Shown here one piece after another: positions 54,769 to 63,267 of a stretch of DNA of 64,000 bases (positions are counted from its first letter, which is position 1; each line of letters opens with the position of its first letter). The notes under the pieces were generated by a model. The model worked only from the letters and a program-made list of their open reading frames with translations, had not been told where the DNA came from and searched no databases. This DNA comes from Halosolutus gelatinilyticus. Its GTDB lineage: Archaea; Halobacteriota; Halobacteria; Halobacteriales; Natrialbaceae. The stretch lies in NCBI RefSeq assembly GCF_023028105.1, contig NZ_CP095491.1:3348001-3412000 (forward strand). The letters are read 5' to 3'. The translations under genes and the position numbers were made by a program.

Positions 54769-56049
54769 ACGAACGTCCACGCAGTCGAGACACTTCACTG
54801 TATCCCACATTCACAAATAAGGGCATTTATTTCGCTGGATGGGCCTGCATATCCCGCCCGGTTAATACATTATTTGTGTATCTATCACCATCAAACCGCC
54901 ATTTTCAGTACTATAGAGGGATATAATCAATTCCCACGGCAGCGTTCGACCAGCCTCCCGAAACGAGATCTCTCGGCGGATGGTGTCATCTGGTTACACT
55001 CTTTTCCCGTACGGCCTGCCCATGATGTAGGAAGATAGACACCTACGGTAGGCCAATACCGCAATAGTTGACAGGAGTGCTATAGATCTCCGCACCCGTT
55101 TTCGGCGGCCACACCCTAGGGGTTACGGCCGGAAAACGGGGTAGTCGAATTCGACTCCCGGGGAGCCGAACGTGTCATATAGATATTACGAACGCCGCGT
55201 CCATCACTCGATCTTCGGATCAATCGCCGCTACCGTCGAACCGATTCCTTCGAACCGACCCATCGTCCGACCCCGGATCTGGGGCCGACCGAGGCGTCGG
55301 TACCGACCGTCAGATCCGGCTCTGTTGTTCGCCGATTTCCTCCGTCGCGTCGGATCGGACCGATCGATCGGTGCCAGGCGAGACTGCGGGCTCTCTTCGT
55401 TCGTCTCGGTCGATGGTACTCGTATCGATGCCCACGTGAACGTCCGATGGGTGTTTGCAGGATGACGCCCTGACGTCGCCGGTTATCGTATCGGTTCCGA
55501 CTCCGACGATGTGGCTGTAGACGGTTGCACCCTGAAATCCGTGCTCTGTCCTTCGTGCGTGACCACATCTTTCCTATCAGCAGGTTCAGAACGCCTTCAC
55601 GCTGTGGGGCTCGTCATATCGATACTATGGGCCACCTTGCCGTCGACGCGATCGTCCACCGCCTGCGGCGCTTCGGGGGATCCGTAACGTTCGTCCGCGA
55701 AACGCGAGTGCCCGTTCGAGATCCGGTGAACGGGCGTAACCTGCGATCGACGTGATCGAGAACCCACCGAATACGGACGGAAACGACGACCGGCGACCGA
55801 TCACGGTCCGTTCGAAGTACTCCACCTCGCCAATTCCGGAGAGAGGTACTCTCACCTGGAATAGTAATTCAGGACGTGTTCGGCCGAGATCGGACTGGTA
55901 AATCTCATATTGCTATATCCAAACGGGGAGTTCCGAACTCGCAGATCCGGTCCGCCGACTGAGAGTTTCGGTTCACCGGATGGTCGCTAGGAGCGTATGA
56001 GAACAGTTCAAGCCGTCTCGGTAACTATCCTTGAGCGAAATCCCCGACG
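54769..56049. other. Non-coding, palindrome-rich stretch of about 1.3 kb
   Basis: The longest gap in the window, noticeably richer in A/T than its surroundings at 54800-55080 and 55860-55940. Short ORFs on both strands (for example 97 codons at 55172-55465 plus, 112 codons at 55230-55568 minus) are Arg-rich and overlap each other; none resembles a protein. It holds three palindromes side by side at 55095-55165. It may be decayed DNA, a regulatory or recombination region, or an RNA gene. None of these is shown. Confidence 0.6.
55095..55165. repeat. Three stacked palindromes
   Basis: First, CCCGTTTTC (55095-55103) pairs with GAAAACGGG (55132-55140) around an inner CCCTAGGG (55114-55121). Next, a perfect 14-base palindrome AGTCGAATTCGACT (55143-55156). 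Last, CTCCC-G-GGGAG (55155-55165). All lie within 71 bases of non-coding DNA. Confidence 0.65.
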
Positions 56050-56682
56050 ATGACCGATACGAAGCCCCCGTCGATTCCAGACGAGACGTACGAGGAACTC
56101 ATCTGGGCGACGTTCGTCGCACTGTCGAAGAACGGTTACACGAACGTGAGAGTCAGGCACATCGACGACGAGTTCGAAAAGAGTCGGCAGCTGATCAACC
56201 ACTACTTCGACGGGAAGGACGAACTGATAACGGAACTCCTCTCGTTCCTCATCGAATACGGCGACGATCACTTCGATCACGATCCGGACGCCGATCCGTT
56301 GACGAAGTTGAACCACGAGATCGATTTGATTCTCCTGGGATCGGGAATGGACGAAGTCGACTTCTGGGTGTTCATGACCCCGATCTACGAGATCATGTCG
56401 CAGGCGCACCACAATCCGGACCATCAAGAACAGCTCGATCGACTGTACACCAAATTCGTCGAACGGATACGCGACATCATTCAGGAGGGAATCGACCGAG
56501 GGGAGTTTGAGGAGATCGACCCGGTTCGGACGGCGAACTTCATCGACGACCTCGTCACCGGCGCACACGTGAAGAAGATCTTCCTGGGGCACGACGACGC
56601 GCCCGCCGAGACGCGAGCGATGATCGATCGGATCGTCATCCCGCAGTTGGTCCGATCGCCGGAGGATCGGTCGCCGAGCTAG
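56050..56682 (+). CDS. TetR-family transcriptional regulator
   Basis: 210 residues. N-terminal HTH (about 12-58): YEELIWATFVALSKNGYTNVRVRHI ... SRQLINHYFDGKDELI, the standard TetR pattern. The helical ligand-binding domain follows. It lies 170 bases upstream of an ABC-2 transporter pair on the same strand and probably regulates it. An inverted repeat at 56763-56785 between them is a candidate operator. Confidence 0.92.
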   Translation: MTDTKPPSIPDETYEELIWATFVALSKNGYTNVRVRHIDDEFEKSRQLINHYFDGKDELITELLSFLIEYGDDHFDHDPDADPLTKLNHEIDLILLGSGMDEVDFWVFMTPIYEIMSQAHHNPDHQEQLDRLYTKFVERIRDIIQEGIDRGEFEEIDPVRTANFIDDLVTGAHVKKIFLGHDDAPAETRAMIDRIVIPQLVRSPEDRSPS

Positions 56683-56762
56683 CGGTTAGGGGTTCACGGA
56701 GTTCTGGAGGACGATTGCATGCGAGAGGGGCGCGGAATCGTCCGGTGGAACAGCTAGACGCG

Positions 56763-56785
56763 TGCTGGCAGCGTTCGTGCCAGCA
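56763..56785. promoter_or_regulatory. Inverted repeat between TetR gene and ABC operon, possible operator
   Basis: TGCTGGCA, 7 bases, TGCCAGCA: a perfect 8-base inverted repeat about 70 bases before the transporter GTG. TetR proteins bind such palindromes. It could also be a terminator hairpin of the TetR gene, though no T tract follows. Confidence 0.45.
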
Positions 56786-56852
56786 TCGAGCAGCTCGCGG
56801 TCTCGATAGGAGAGCTTATGCTGTTTGCCATCTGGAAAATAAACGATCAACC

Positions 56853-57818
56853 GTGCCAGCAATACAGACGAGCGCGCTCGCCCGGCAGTTCGGCGACGTC
56901 ACGGCCGTCGAGTCGCTCGATTTAACCGTCCACGACGGCGAAATCTACGGCTTTCTCGGCCCGAACGGCGCCGGGAAGTCGACGACCATCAACATGCTAC
57001 TCGGGTTCATTCCGCCGTCGTCGGGAACGGGAACGGTCGTTGGATACGACATCGAACGCGAGTCCGTCAACGTTCGCCAATCGATCGGGATCCTCCCCGA
57101 GAACTTCGGGATGTACGGGCGGCTGACCGCCCGCAAACACGTTCAGTTCGCCATCAACACGAAGGGGACGGACGACGACCCCGACGCCCTCCTCGAGCGG
57201 GTCGGCATGACCGACGCGGCCGACCGGAAGACCGGCGGCTTCTCGACCGGCATGCGACAGCGCGTCGCCCTTGCAATGGCGCTCGTCGGCGAACCCGAAC
57301 TCCTCATCCTCGACGAGCCCTCCTCTGGCCTCGACCCGAACGGCGCCAGGGAGATGCGCGAGATCATCCGCGAGGAGAACGAGCGCGGCGCGACGGTGTT
57401 CTTCTCGAGTCACATCATGGAGCAGGTCGAGGCCATCTGCGATCGCGTGGGGATCATGCGATCCGGTCGACTCGTCGCCGAAGACACCATCGGCGCGCTG
57501 AAAAAGCAGTTCGACGCGGACTCCCGACTGACCGTCACCGTTGACGCCGTCAACGACGACCTCGTCCCCGCCCTCGAAGCGCTCGACGGCGTCGCCGATG
57601 TGTTCGTCGACGGCACCGAGATCTCGGCGGCGCTCGCCGACTCGAGGCGGAAGGCGGTGATCATCAACGCCGTCGAGGAGACCGGTGCGGTGGTCACGGA
57701 CATCACGAGCCAGGAGCCGTCCCTCGAGGACCTCTTCGCCGCCTACACGCGCGACGATCGGTCGGAGGCGGCGAGTGAACCGAAACCCGCGGCGACCCCG
57801 GAGGGATCGGACGCATGA
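56853..57818 (+). CDS. ABC transporter ATP-binding protein
   Basis: 321 residues from GTG 56853 (the frame is open earlier but not protein-like). Walker A GPNGAGKST, signature FSTGMRQRVALAMA, Walker B LLILDEPSSGLDPNG, and a switch His in FFSSHIMEQ. The C-terminal 80 residues resemble the regulatory extension of ABC-2 ATPases (CcmA/YhaQ type). It powers the permease encoded by the overlapping next gene. Confidence 0.94.
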   Translation: MPAIQTSALARQFGDVTAVESLDLTVHDGEIYGFLGPNGAGKSTTINMLLGFIPPSSGTGTVVGYDIERESVNVRQSIGILPENFGMYGRLTARKHVQFAINTKGTDDDPDALLERVGMTDAADRKTGGFSTGMRQRVALAMALVGEPELLILDEPSSGLDPNGAREMREIIREENERGATVFFSSHIMEQVEAICDRVGIMRSGRLVAEDTIGALKKQFDADSRLTVTVDAVNDDLVPALEALDGVADVFVDGTEISAALADSRRKAVIINAVEETGAVVTDITSQEPSLEDLFAAYTRDDRSEAASEPKPAATPEGSDA

Positions 57819-58666
57819 GCTGGGCACACATCGCCCGCAAGGACTTCGAAGACGCGGTTCGCTCGAAGGTGTTCTGGGCGCTATCCGCGCTGACGGTCCT
57901 GATCGTGGCGGGCATCTCGGCGATTCCGAACCTCATTCACGTTCCCGGCCAGGGGCCCGCTCCGGGATTCGACGATGCGATGAGCTTCATGTTCACGTGG
58001 ATCGTGCTGATGGCCTCGATCATCGGGCTGGTCGTCGGGTATCAGTCGATCGTCAAGGAACGCGAGTCGGGAAGCATCCGCTTCCTGCTCGGCTTGCCGA
58101 ACACCCGCTTCGACGTTGTCGCCGGCAAAGTGGTAGGACGGACCGCCGTCGTCACCGTTTCGACGGTGATCGGCTTCCTGGTCGGTGCGGTCGTGATCGT
58201 TGCGCTCTACGACGGGTTCGACGCCGCCGATTACGTCGGACTCCTGGCGCTGACGATCATCACGGGGCTGGTGTACGTGTCGGTCGCCGTCGGCGTGTCC
58301 GCGTCGGTCAGCACGCGCTCGAAAGCCGTCGCCGGTGTCCTCGGCATCTACATCGTCTTCGATTGGCTCTGGACGTTGGTTCCGATGGCGATCTATCGGC
58401 TTCTCGAGGGGGAGTTCCCCGGCGCGACCGGGCTCCCGACGTGGTACGTACTCGTCGAGCGGTTCGGCATCTGGGAACCGATCGGCGCGATATCCTGGAC
58501 GCTCGTCGACATCGGCGGCGTCGAGCCGGTTCCGACGGCCGATCGCCTCGCCGGCGACGTTCCGTTCTACCTCGAGACCTGGTTCGCCTGGGTGTTCGTC
58601 GTCGCGTGGATCGTGCTCCCGCTCGGCATCGGCTACTACCGATTCAGCCGGGCCAAGCTGAGCTAA
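57815..58666 (+). CDS. ABC-2 type transporter permease
   Basis: 283 residues with about six helices. The start MSWAHIARKDFEDAVRSKVFWAL and KERESGSIRFLLGLPNTRFDVVAGKVVGR are typical of ABC-2 permeases such as the NosY/YhaP group. ATG overlaps the ATPase stop (ATGA). Direction is probably export; the cargo is not known. TetR control suggests a drug, lipid or stress response. Confidence 0.92.
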   Translation: MSWAHIARKDFEDAVRSKVFWALSALTVLIVAGISAIPNLIHVPGQGPAPGFDDAMSFMFTWIVLMASIIGLVVGYQSIVKERESGSIRFLLGLPNTRFDVVAGKVVGRTAVVTVSTVIGFLVGAVVIVALYDGFDAADYVGLLALTIITGLVYVSVAVGVSASVSTRSKAVAGVLGIYIVFDWLWTLVPMAIYRLLEGEFPGATGLPTWYVLVERFGIWEPIGAISWTLVDIGGVEPVPTADRLAGDVPFYLETWFAWVFVVAWIVLPLGIGYYRFSRAKLS

Positions 58667-58835
58667 CGCCCCGGCTCGCCGTCCGTCCTCGATCGTTCGA
58701 CTCGATTTTCCCGATGCTCGACGCGGTCGATGATCGGAACGACCGCCGCGAGCGGAACCAACGGTGTTACAAGTGGGAGCGGGAGTGGAAGAGCGTCAAA
58801 CCGATACCGAAGCGAGAAGAACGGCCGGCCAGAGA

Positions 58836-59069
58836 CTACTGCGTCGTCGCTTTGACGTCTCGTACCTGGTACAGGTCTTCTTGCAGCCCGGTGCCGTCGC
58901 AGCCTTCGTTCGGACATTCGTAATGCCACCCGTCCTGCGTCGCGTCGCGTTCGCGAAATCGATCGCCACATACCTGACAGAAAAGCTGTCCCTTTTTGCA
59001 CGTATCTCGGTGTAACTCGAGGGCGAGCTCGGTCTGGAATGACTGGTTACAGTTGCGACAGGTGTGCAT
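58836..59069 (-). CDS. Small multi-zinc-finger protein
   Basis: 77 residues from ATG 59069. A C2H2-like finger MHTCRNCNQSFQTELALELHRDTC is followed by CQVCGDRFRERD and HYECPNEGCDG, giving up to three zinc sites. C2H2-type fingers are uncommon in archaea but are known in haloarchaeal microproteins. Role unknown; may bind RNA, DNA or protein. Confidence 0.78.
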   Translation of the reverse strand: MHTCRNCNQSFQTELALELHRDTCKKGQLFCQVCGDRFRERDATQDGWHYECPNEGCDGTGLQEDLYQVRDVKATTQ

Positions 59070-59361
59070 ATTTCGTCTGACGACACCCTCCTTCAAAACT
59101 GCTTGGGTTCTTTTATTCCGCGCTGAGTGGCACTGATTCGGCGCTACTGCCCCGATTTAGGATCAACATTCCGGCAAGAAAGAACCACAGTATTTCCAGT
59201 TTACTCGAAACCGTGTTCTACGTTTCCTGTCAGAACTGGGTCGATCGAGAGCGCGGAACCGTCGTCATCGAACCAGTGTCAAAACGGTGGTAGGTGTTCG
59301 ACGGAGTGGGTCGGCTATCGGGTCAATCGGCAGTCGATGGAGTAGCGATCGGCGGCGACGA

Positions 59362-60771
59362 TCAGTCGTCCCGGCCGAGGATGCCGCGCTCGGTCATCTT
59401 CCGGGGGTCGAGCACCTCGTCGGCCTCCGCCTCGGTGAGGTAGTCCTTCTCGATGGCGACCTCGCGGACGGTCTTGCCCTCCTTCAGCGCGGTCTTGGCG
59501 ACGTCGCTGGCCTTGTCGTAGCCGATGTGGACGTTGAGCGACGTCGCGAGCGCCATCGACTGCTCGACTTCCGTCTCGCAGTGCTCGCGGTTGGCCTCGA
59601 GCTTCGCGACGAAGCGCTCGGCGAAGACCCGGCTCGCGTTCGAGATGAGTTCCGCCGACTGGAGGAAATTGTGCGCGAGGACGGGCTTGTAGAGGTTGAG
59701 GTCGATCTGGCCCTCGGCGGCGCCGGCGGAGACGGCGGCGTCGTTGCCGACGACCTGCTTGTGGACCTGGTTGACGGCCTCGGCGACGACGGGGTTGATC
59801 TTGCCGGGCATGATCGAGGATCCGGGCTGGTTCTCGGGCTGTTCGATCTCGCCCAGGCCGTTCCGCGGACCGGAGGCGAGCAGTCGGAGGTCGTTGGCGA
59901 TCTTGTTGAGCGATCCCGCGACGACGCGGAGCGCGCCGTGGGCCTCGCTCATCGCGTCGTGGGCTGCCTGGGCCTCGAAGTGGTCGTCGGCTTCGCGGAA
60001 CTGGACGCCGGTCTCCTTGGTGATGTACTCGGCCGCGCGGCCGGGGAACTCGGGGTGGGTGTTCAGGCCCGTCCCGACGGCGGTGCCGCCGAGGGCGAGT
60101 TCCGCGAGGTGCTCGCGAGTCTTATCGACGCGGGCGAGTCCCTTCTCGACCTGAGTGCGGTAGCCGCCGAACTCCTGACCGAGGGTGACGGGCGTGGCGT
60201 CCTGGAGGTGCGTCCGGCCCGTCTTGACGACGTCGTCGAACTCCTCTTCTTTCTCCTCGAGCGCCTCGCGAAGCGTGTCGAGAGCCGGCGTAACGTCCTT
60301 CTCGACCGCCTCGAGGGAGGCGACGTGCATCGCCGTCGGGATGACGTCGTTGCTCGACTGGCCGTAGTTGACGTGGTCGTTCGGGTGCACCGCTCGATCG
60401 CCGATCCCGTGGCCCATGATCTCCGCGGCGCGATTGGCGATGACCTCGTTGGCGTTCATGTTCGACGAGGTGCCGGAGCCGGTCTGGAAGACGTCCACGG
60501 GGAACTGATCGTCGTGTTCGCCGGCGATGACCTCGTCTGCGGCCGCGACGATCGCCTCCGCGACGTCCTCCTCGATCAGTCCGAGATCGCGGTTGGCCTG
60601 CGCGGCGGCCTTCTTGACGACGCCGAGGGCGCGGACGAACCGCCGGCCGAAGGTGATCCCCGAGATGGGGAAGTTCTGGATGGCGCGCTGGGTCTGTGCG
60701 CCCCAGTAGGCGTCCGCCGGGACCTGCATCTCTCCGAGGCTGTCTCGTTCGACTCTGAAGTCCTCGCTCAT
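59362..60771 (-). CDS. fumC: Fumarate hydratase, class II
   Basis: 469 residues from ATG 60771 (a start 12 codons earlier is possible). Hydrates fumarate to malate in the citric acid cycle. Signature GSSIMPGKINPVV (about 318-330), GTSSNMNANEVIANRA and GRTHLQDATPVTLGQE are all present. The catalytic Ser is in the signature loop. Full class-II length. Confidence 0.97.
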   Translation of the reverse strand: MSEDFRVERDSLGEMQVPADAYWGAQTQRAIQNFPISGITFGRRFVRALGVVKKAAAQANRDLGLIEEDVAEAIVAAADEVIAGEHDDQFPVDVFQTGSGTSSNMNANEVIANRAAEIMGHGIGDRAVHPNDHVNYGQSSNDVIPTAMHVASLEAVEKDVTPALDTLREALEEKEEEFDDVVKTGRTHLQDATPVTLGQEFGGYRTQVEKGLARVDKTREHLAELALGGTAVGTGLNTHPEFPGRAAEYITKETGVQFREADDHFEAQAAHDAMSEAHGALRVVAGSLNKIANDLRLLASGPRNGLGEIEQPENQPGSSIMPGKINPVVAEAVNQVHKQVVGNDAAVSAGAAEGQIDLNLYKPVLAHNFLQSAELISNASRVFAERFVAKLEANREHCETEVEQSMALATSLNVHIGYDKASDVAKTALKEGKTVREVAIEKDYLTEAEADEVLDPRKMTERGILGRDD

Positions 60772-60957
60772 GTCCTCTGGGTTGGCGATCGGGTGCGTAA
60801 AATCCACCGGTCCGCCGCCGGGGATCGATCCGACGCCGACGGCCGCGAGCGACTTTCCGGGTGAGCTCCGGAACGGTGGGAAAACAATTCATTCGAAGGC
60901 GAATTAATAACCGAAAACCATTAGGTACTGTCCTCGGTATACGTCAACCGGAGTACA

Positions 60958-62238
60958 ATGACCAAGGGTACGTTCTCTCGGCGAAGACTTCTGAAGGGGG
61001 CCGGAATTACTGGAACCGCGAGTCTCGTCGCGCTCGCGGGGTGTACGGGCGGCGGTGACGACGACGGTGACGGGGGCAACGCGCTCGAAGTCCTCCACGG
61101 ATGGACCGACGGCGACGGTGCCGATGCCGCCGACGCGCTCTTCGGCGCGTTCGAGGACGAACATCCCGACGTCAACCTCGAGGAGAAGCCGATCGCCGGC
61201 GGCGGGAACCAGAACCTCGACGATACGGTCAAGAATCGTCTCCAGGGACGCGATCCGCCGAGTTCGTTCGCCGGCTGGCCCGGCGCGAACCTCGAGCAGT
61301 ACGGGGACGCCGTCGGCGACATCGAGTCCGAGGTCTGGGACGAGGGCAACCTGAAGGACGCCCACGCCGAGGAGGCCGTCGAACTCTGCCAGTACAACGA
61401 CGGCTTCTCGGCGGTGCCGATCGGCTCCCACCGGATGAACGACCTCTTCTACAACGTCGAGGTCGTCGAAGCGGCGGGCGTGGACCCCGAGTCGATCGAC
61501 AGCGCCGACGCGTTCATCGACGCGCTGGACGCAGTCCAGTCCGAGACCGACGCGACACCGCTCGCGATGTCGCTCGAGCCGTGGTGTATCCTCCAGACGT
61601 GGGCCCAGACGATGCTCGGCGAGCACGGCTACGACGCCTACATGAGCTTCATCGAGGGGAACGGCGACGAGGAGCAGGTGCGATCGACGTTCGAGACGCT
61701 CGAGGAGATCCTCGACAACTACATCAACGCCGACGCCGTCACGGTCAACTTCACCGAAGTCAACCAGGACATCATGAGCGGCGACGCCGCGTTCATCCAC
61801 CAGGGGAACTGGGTCGCCGGTGCGTACATCGCGGAGGAACTCGAGTACGGCGAAGAGTGGGATGCCATCCGGTACCCGGGCACGGAAGACTACTACACCC
61901 TCCACATCGACTCGTTCATCTACCCGAGCGACAACCCGAGCCCCGAAGAGACGGCCGCCTGGCTGCGATTCGTCGGCAGCGAGCGGGCGCAGGTCGCGTT
62001 CAACCAGTACAAGGGATCGATCCCGACGCGGATGGATACGCCCACCGACGACTTCAACGCCTACCTCACGGACACGATCGACGACTTCAACAACGCCTCC
62101 GAGAAGCCGCCGACGCTCGCCCACGGCCTCGCCGTCGACCAGAAAACTCAGCCCGATCTCGAAGGAGTGCTCAGCAACAACTTCGCGGATCCGTACAACG
62201 TCGACGACGCGACGAACGGGTTCATGAACGTCTTCTAA
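60958..62238 (+). CDS. Sugar ABC transporter substrate-binding lipoprotein
   Basis: 426 residues. Tat signal SRRRLLKGAGITG and lipobox VALAGC with Cys29, then a Gly/Asp linker; the mature part is a type-1 extracellular solute-binding protein (EVLHGWTDGDGADAADALF ... GDAAFIHQGNWVAG). It captures a sugar outside the cell and feeds the two permeases downstream. TsgA/glucose-type proteins are the nearest match I recall; the actual sugar is unknown. Confidence 0.94.
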   Translation: MTKGTFSRRRLLKGAGITGTASLVALAGCTGGGDDDGDGGNALEVLHGWTDGDGADAADALFGAFEDEHPDVNLEEKPIAGGGNQNLDDTVKNRLQGRDPPSSFAGWPGANLEQYGDAVGDIESEVWDEGNLKDAHAEEAVELCQYNDGFSAVPIGSHRMNDLFYNVEVVEAAGVDPESIDSADAFIDALDAVQSETDATPLAMSLEPWCILQTWAQTMLGEHGYDAYMSFIEGNGDEEQVRSTFETLEEILDNYINADAVTVNFTEVNQDIMSGDAAFIHQGNWVAGAYIAEELEYGEEWDAIRYPGTEDYYTLHIDSFIYPSDNPSPEETAAWLRFVGSERAQVAFNQYKGSIPTRMDTPTDDFNAYLTDTIDDFNNASEKPPTLAHGLAVDQKTQPDLEGVLSNNFADPYNVDDATNGFMNVF

Positions 62239-62253
62239 CCCTCAGTCCATTTT

Positions 62254-63267
62254 ATGAAAGACGTCCTAGAACTACTGCGTAGCGTCCGGCGCGGCCGGGG
62301 TACGGGGCGAGGCCGTCCCGAGGGCAGTTCCGACGAGCGCCCGGTCAGAACCGACGGCGGGGCCGTCGACGAGCGATCGACGCTCCGCCGCTGGATCGAC
62401 AGCGATCTGGTGCAGTCGGCGCCGTTCTGGCTCCCGCCGTTCCTCCTGATGGGCTTTTTCGTCTACGCCGCGATCGGGTGGAACTTCCTGCTCTCGCTGA
62501 CGGATCACTCTGGGTTTAGCGACCCGGACTACACGAACCTCGGCTTCCACAACTACTGGGCGATGCTGGACGACCCCGAGATGTGGTCGGCAACGCGGAA
62601 CACGTTCGTCCTACTCGTGGGCTTCACCGTGGCCTGTCTGGTCGTCGGACTCGTGTTGGCGCTGTTGCTCGACCGAGAAATCCGGTTCGGCAGGTCGTTT
62701 CGAACGATCTACCTCCTCCCGTTCGCCCTGTCGTTCATCGTCACGGCCCAGTTCTGGCGGTGGATGTACAACTTCGACAACGGCATCATCAACCAGTTCA
62801 TCGGACTCTTCGGCCTCGGTCCGTACAGCTGGTTGGGGAGTCCGCGGCTCGTGCTGGGATCGGTGATCTTCGCGCTCGTCTGGCAGTTCAGCGGGTACAC
62901 GATGATCATCTACCTCGCCGCGCTCCGGGCGATCCCGAACGACCAGTACGAAGCCGCGCGGGTCGACGGTGCGAGCGCACTCCGGATGTACTGGCGCGTG
63001 ATCATCCCGCAGTTGCGGCCCGCGATGGTCAGCGCCTCCGTGGTGCTGATGCTGTTCGCGCTGAAGGCGTTCGACTTCCTGTACGCGATTTCGGGCGGCT
63101 ACCGACCCCGTCGCGGGGCCGACATCCTGGCGACGAAGATGGTTCGCGAGTCGTTCAGCCGCTCCGAGTGGGCGTACGGCTCGTCGATCGCAATCCTGCT
63201 GTTCGTGCTGTCGCTGGCCGTCATCGCGCCGTACCTGTACAACCAATACAAGCGAGGGAACCTATGA
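62254..63267 (+). CDS. Sugar ABC transporter permease, MalF type
   Basis: 337 residues. About 45 disordered residues, then six helices. The coupling EAA loop is EAARVDGASALRMYWRVIIPQLRP (about 230-253), which contacts the ATPase. It follows the binding protein after 15 bases and overlaps the next permease (ATGA). The long charged N-terminus is a haloarchaeal addition. Confidence 0.94.
   Translation: MKDVLELLRSVRRGRGTGRGRPEGSSDERPVRTDGGAVDERSTLRRWIDSDLVQSAPFWLPPFLLMGFFVYAAIGWNFLLSLTDHSGFSDPDYTNLGFHNYWAMLDDPEMWSATRNTFVLLVGFTVACLVVGLVLALLLDREIRFGRSFRTIYLLPFALSFIVTAQFWRWMYNFDNGIINQFIGLFGLGPYSWLGSPRLVLGSVIFALVWQFSGYTMIIYLAALRAIPNDQYEAARVDGASALRMYWRVIIPQLRPAMVSASVVLMLFALKAFDFLYAISGGYRPRRGADILATKMVRESFSRSEWAYGSSIAILLFVLSLAVIAPYLYNQYKRGNL

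Noticed and set aside
55172-55568. ORFs of 97 and 112 codons in the long gap
   Set aside because: They overlap on opposite strands, are Arg-rich, lack start signals and show no recognisable domain.
60930-60958. Possible TrmB-type sugar-regulator site before the sugar transporter
   Set aside because: TACT and GGTA occur six bases apart, but the spacing and second half do not fit the TACT-N7/8-GAGTA pattern I know.
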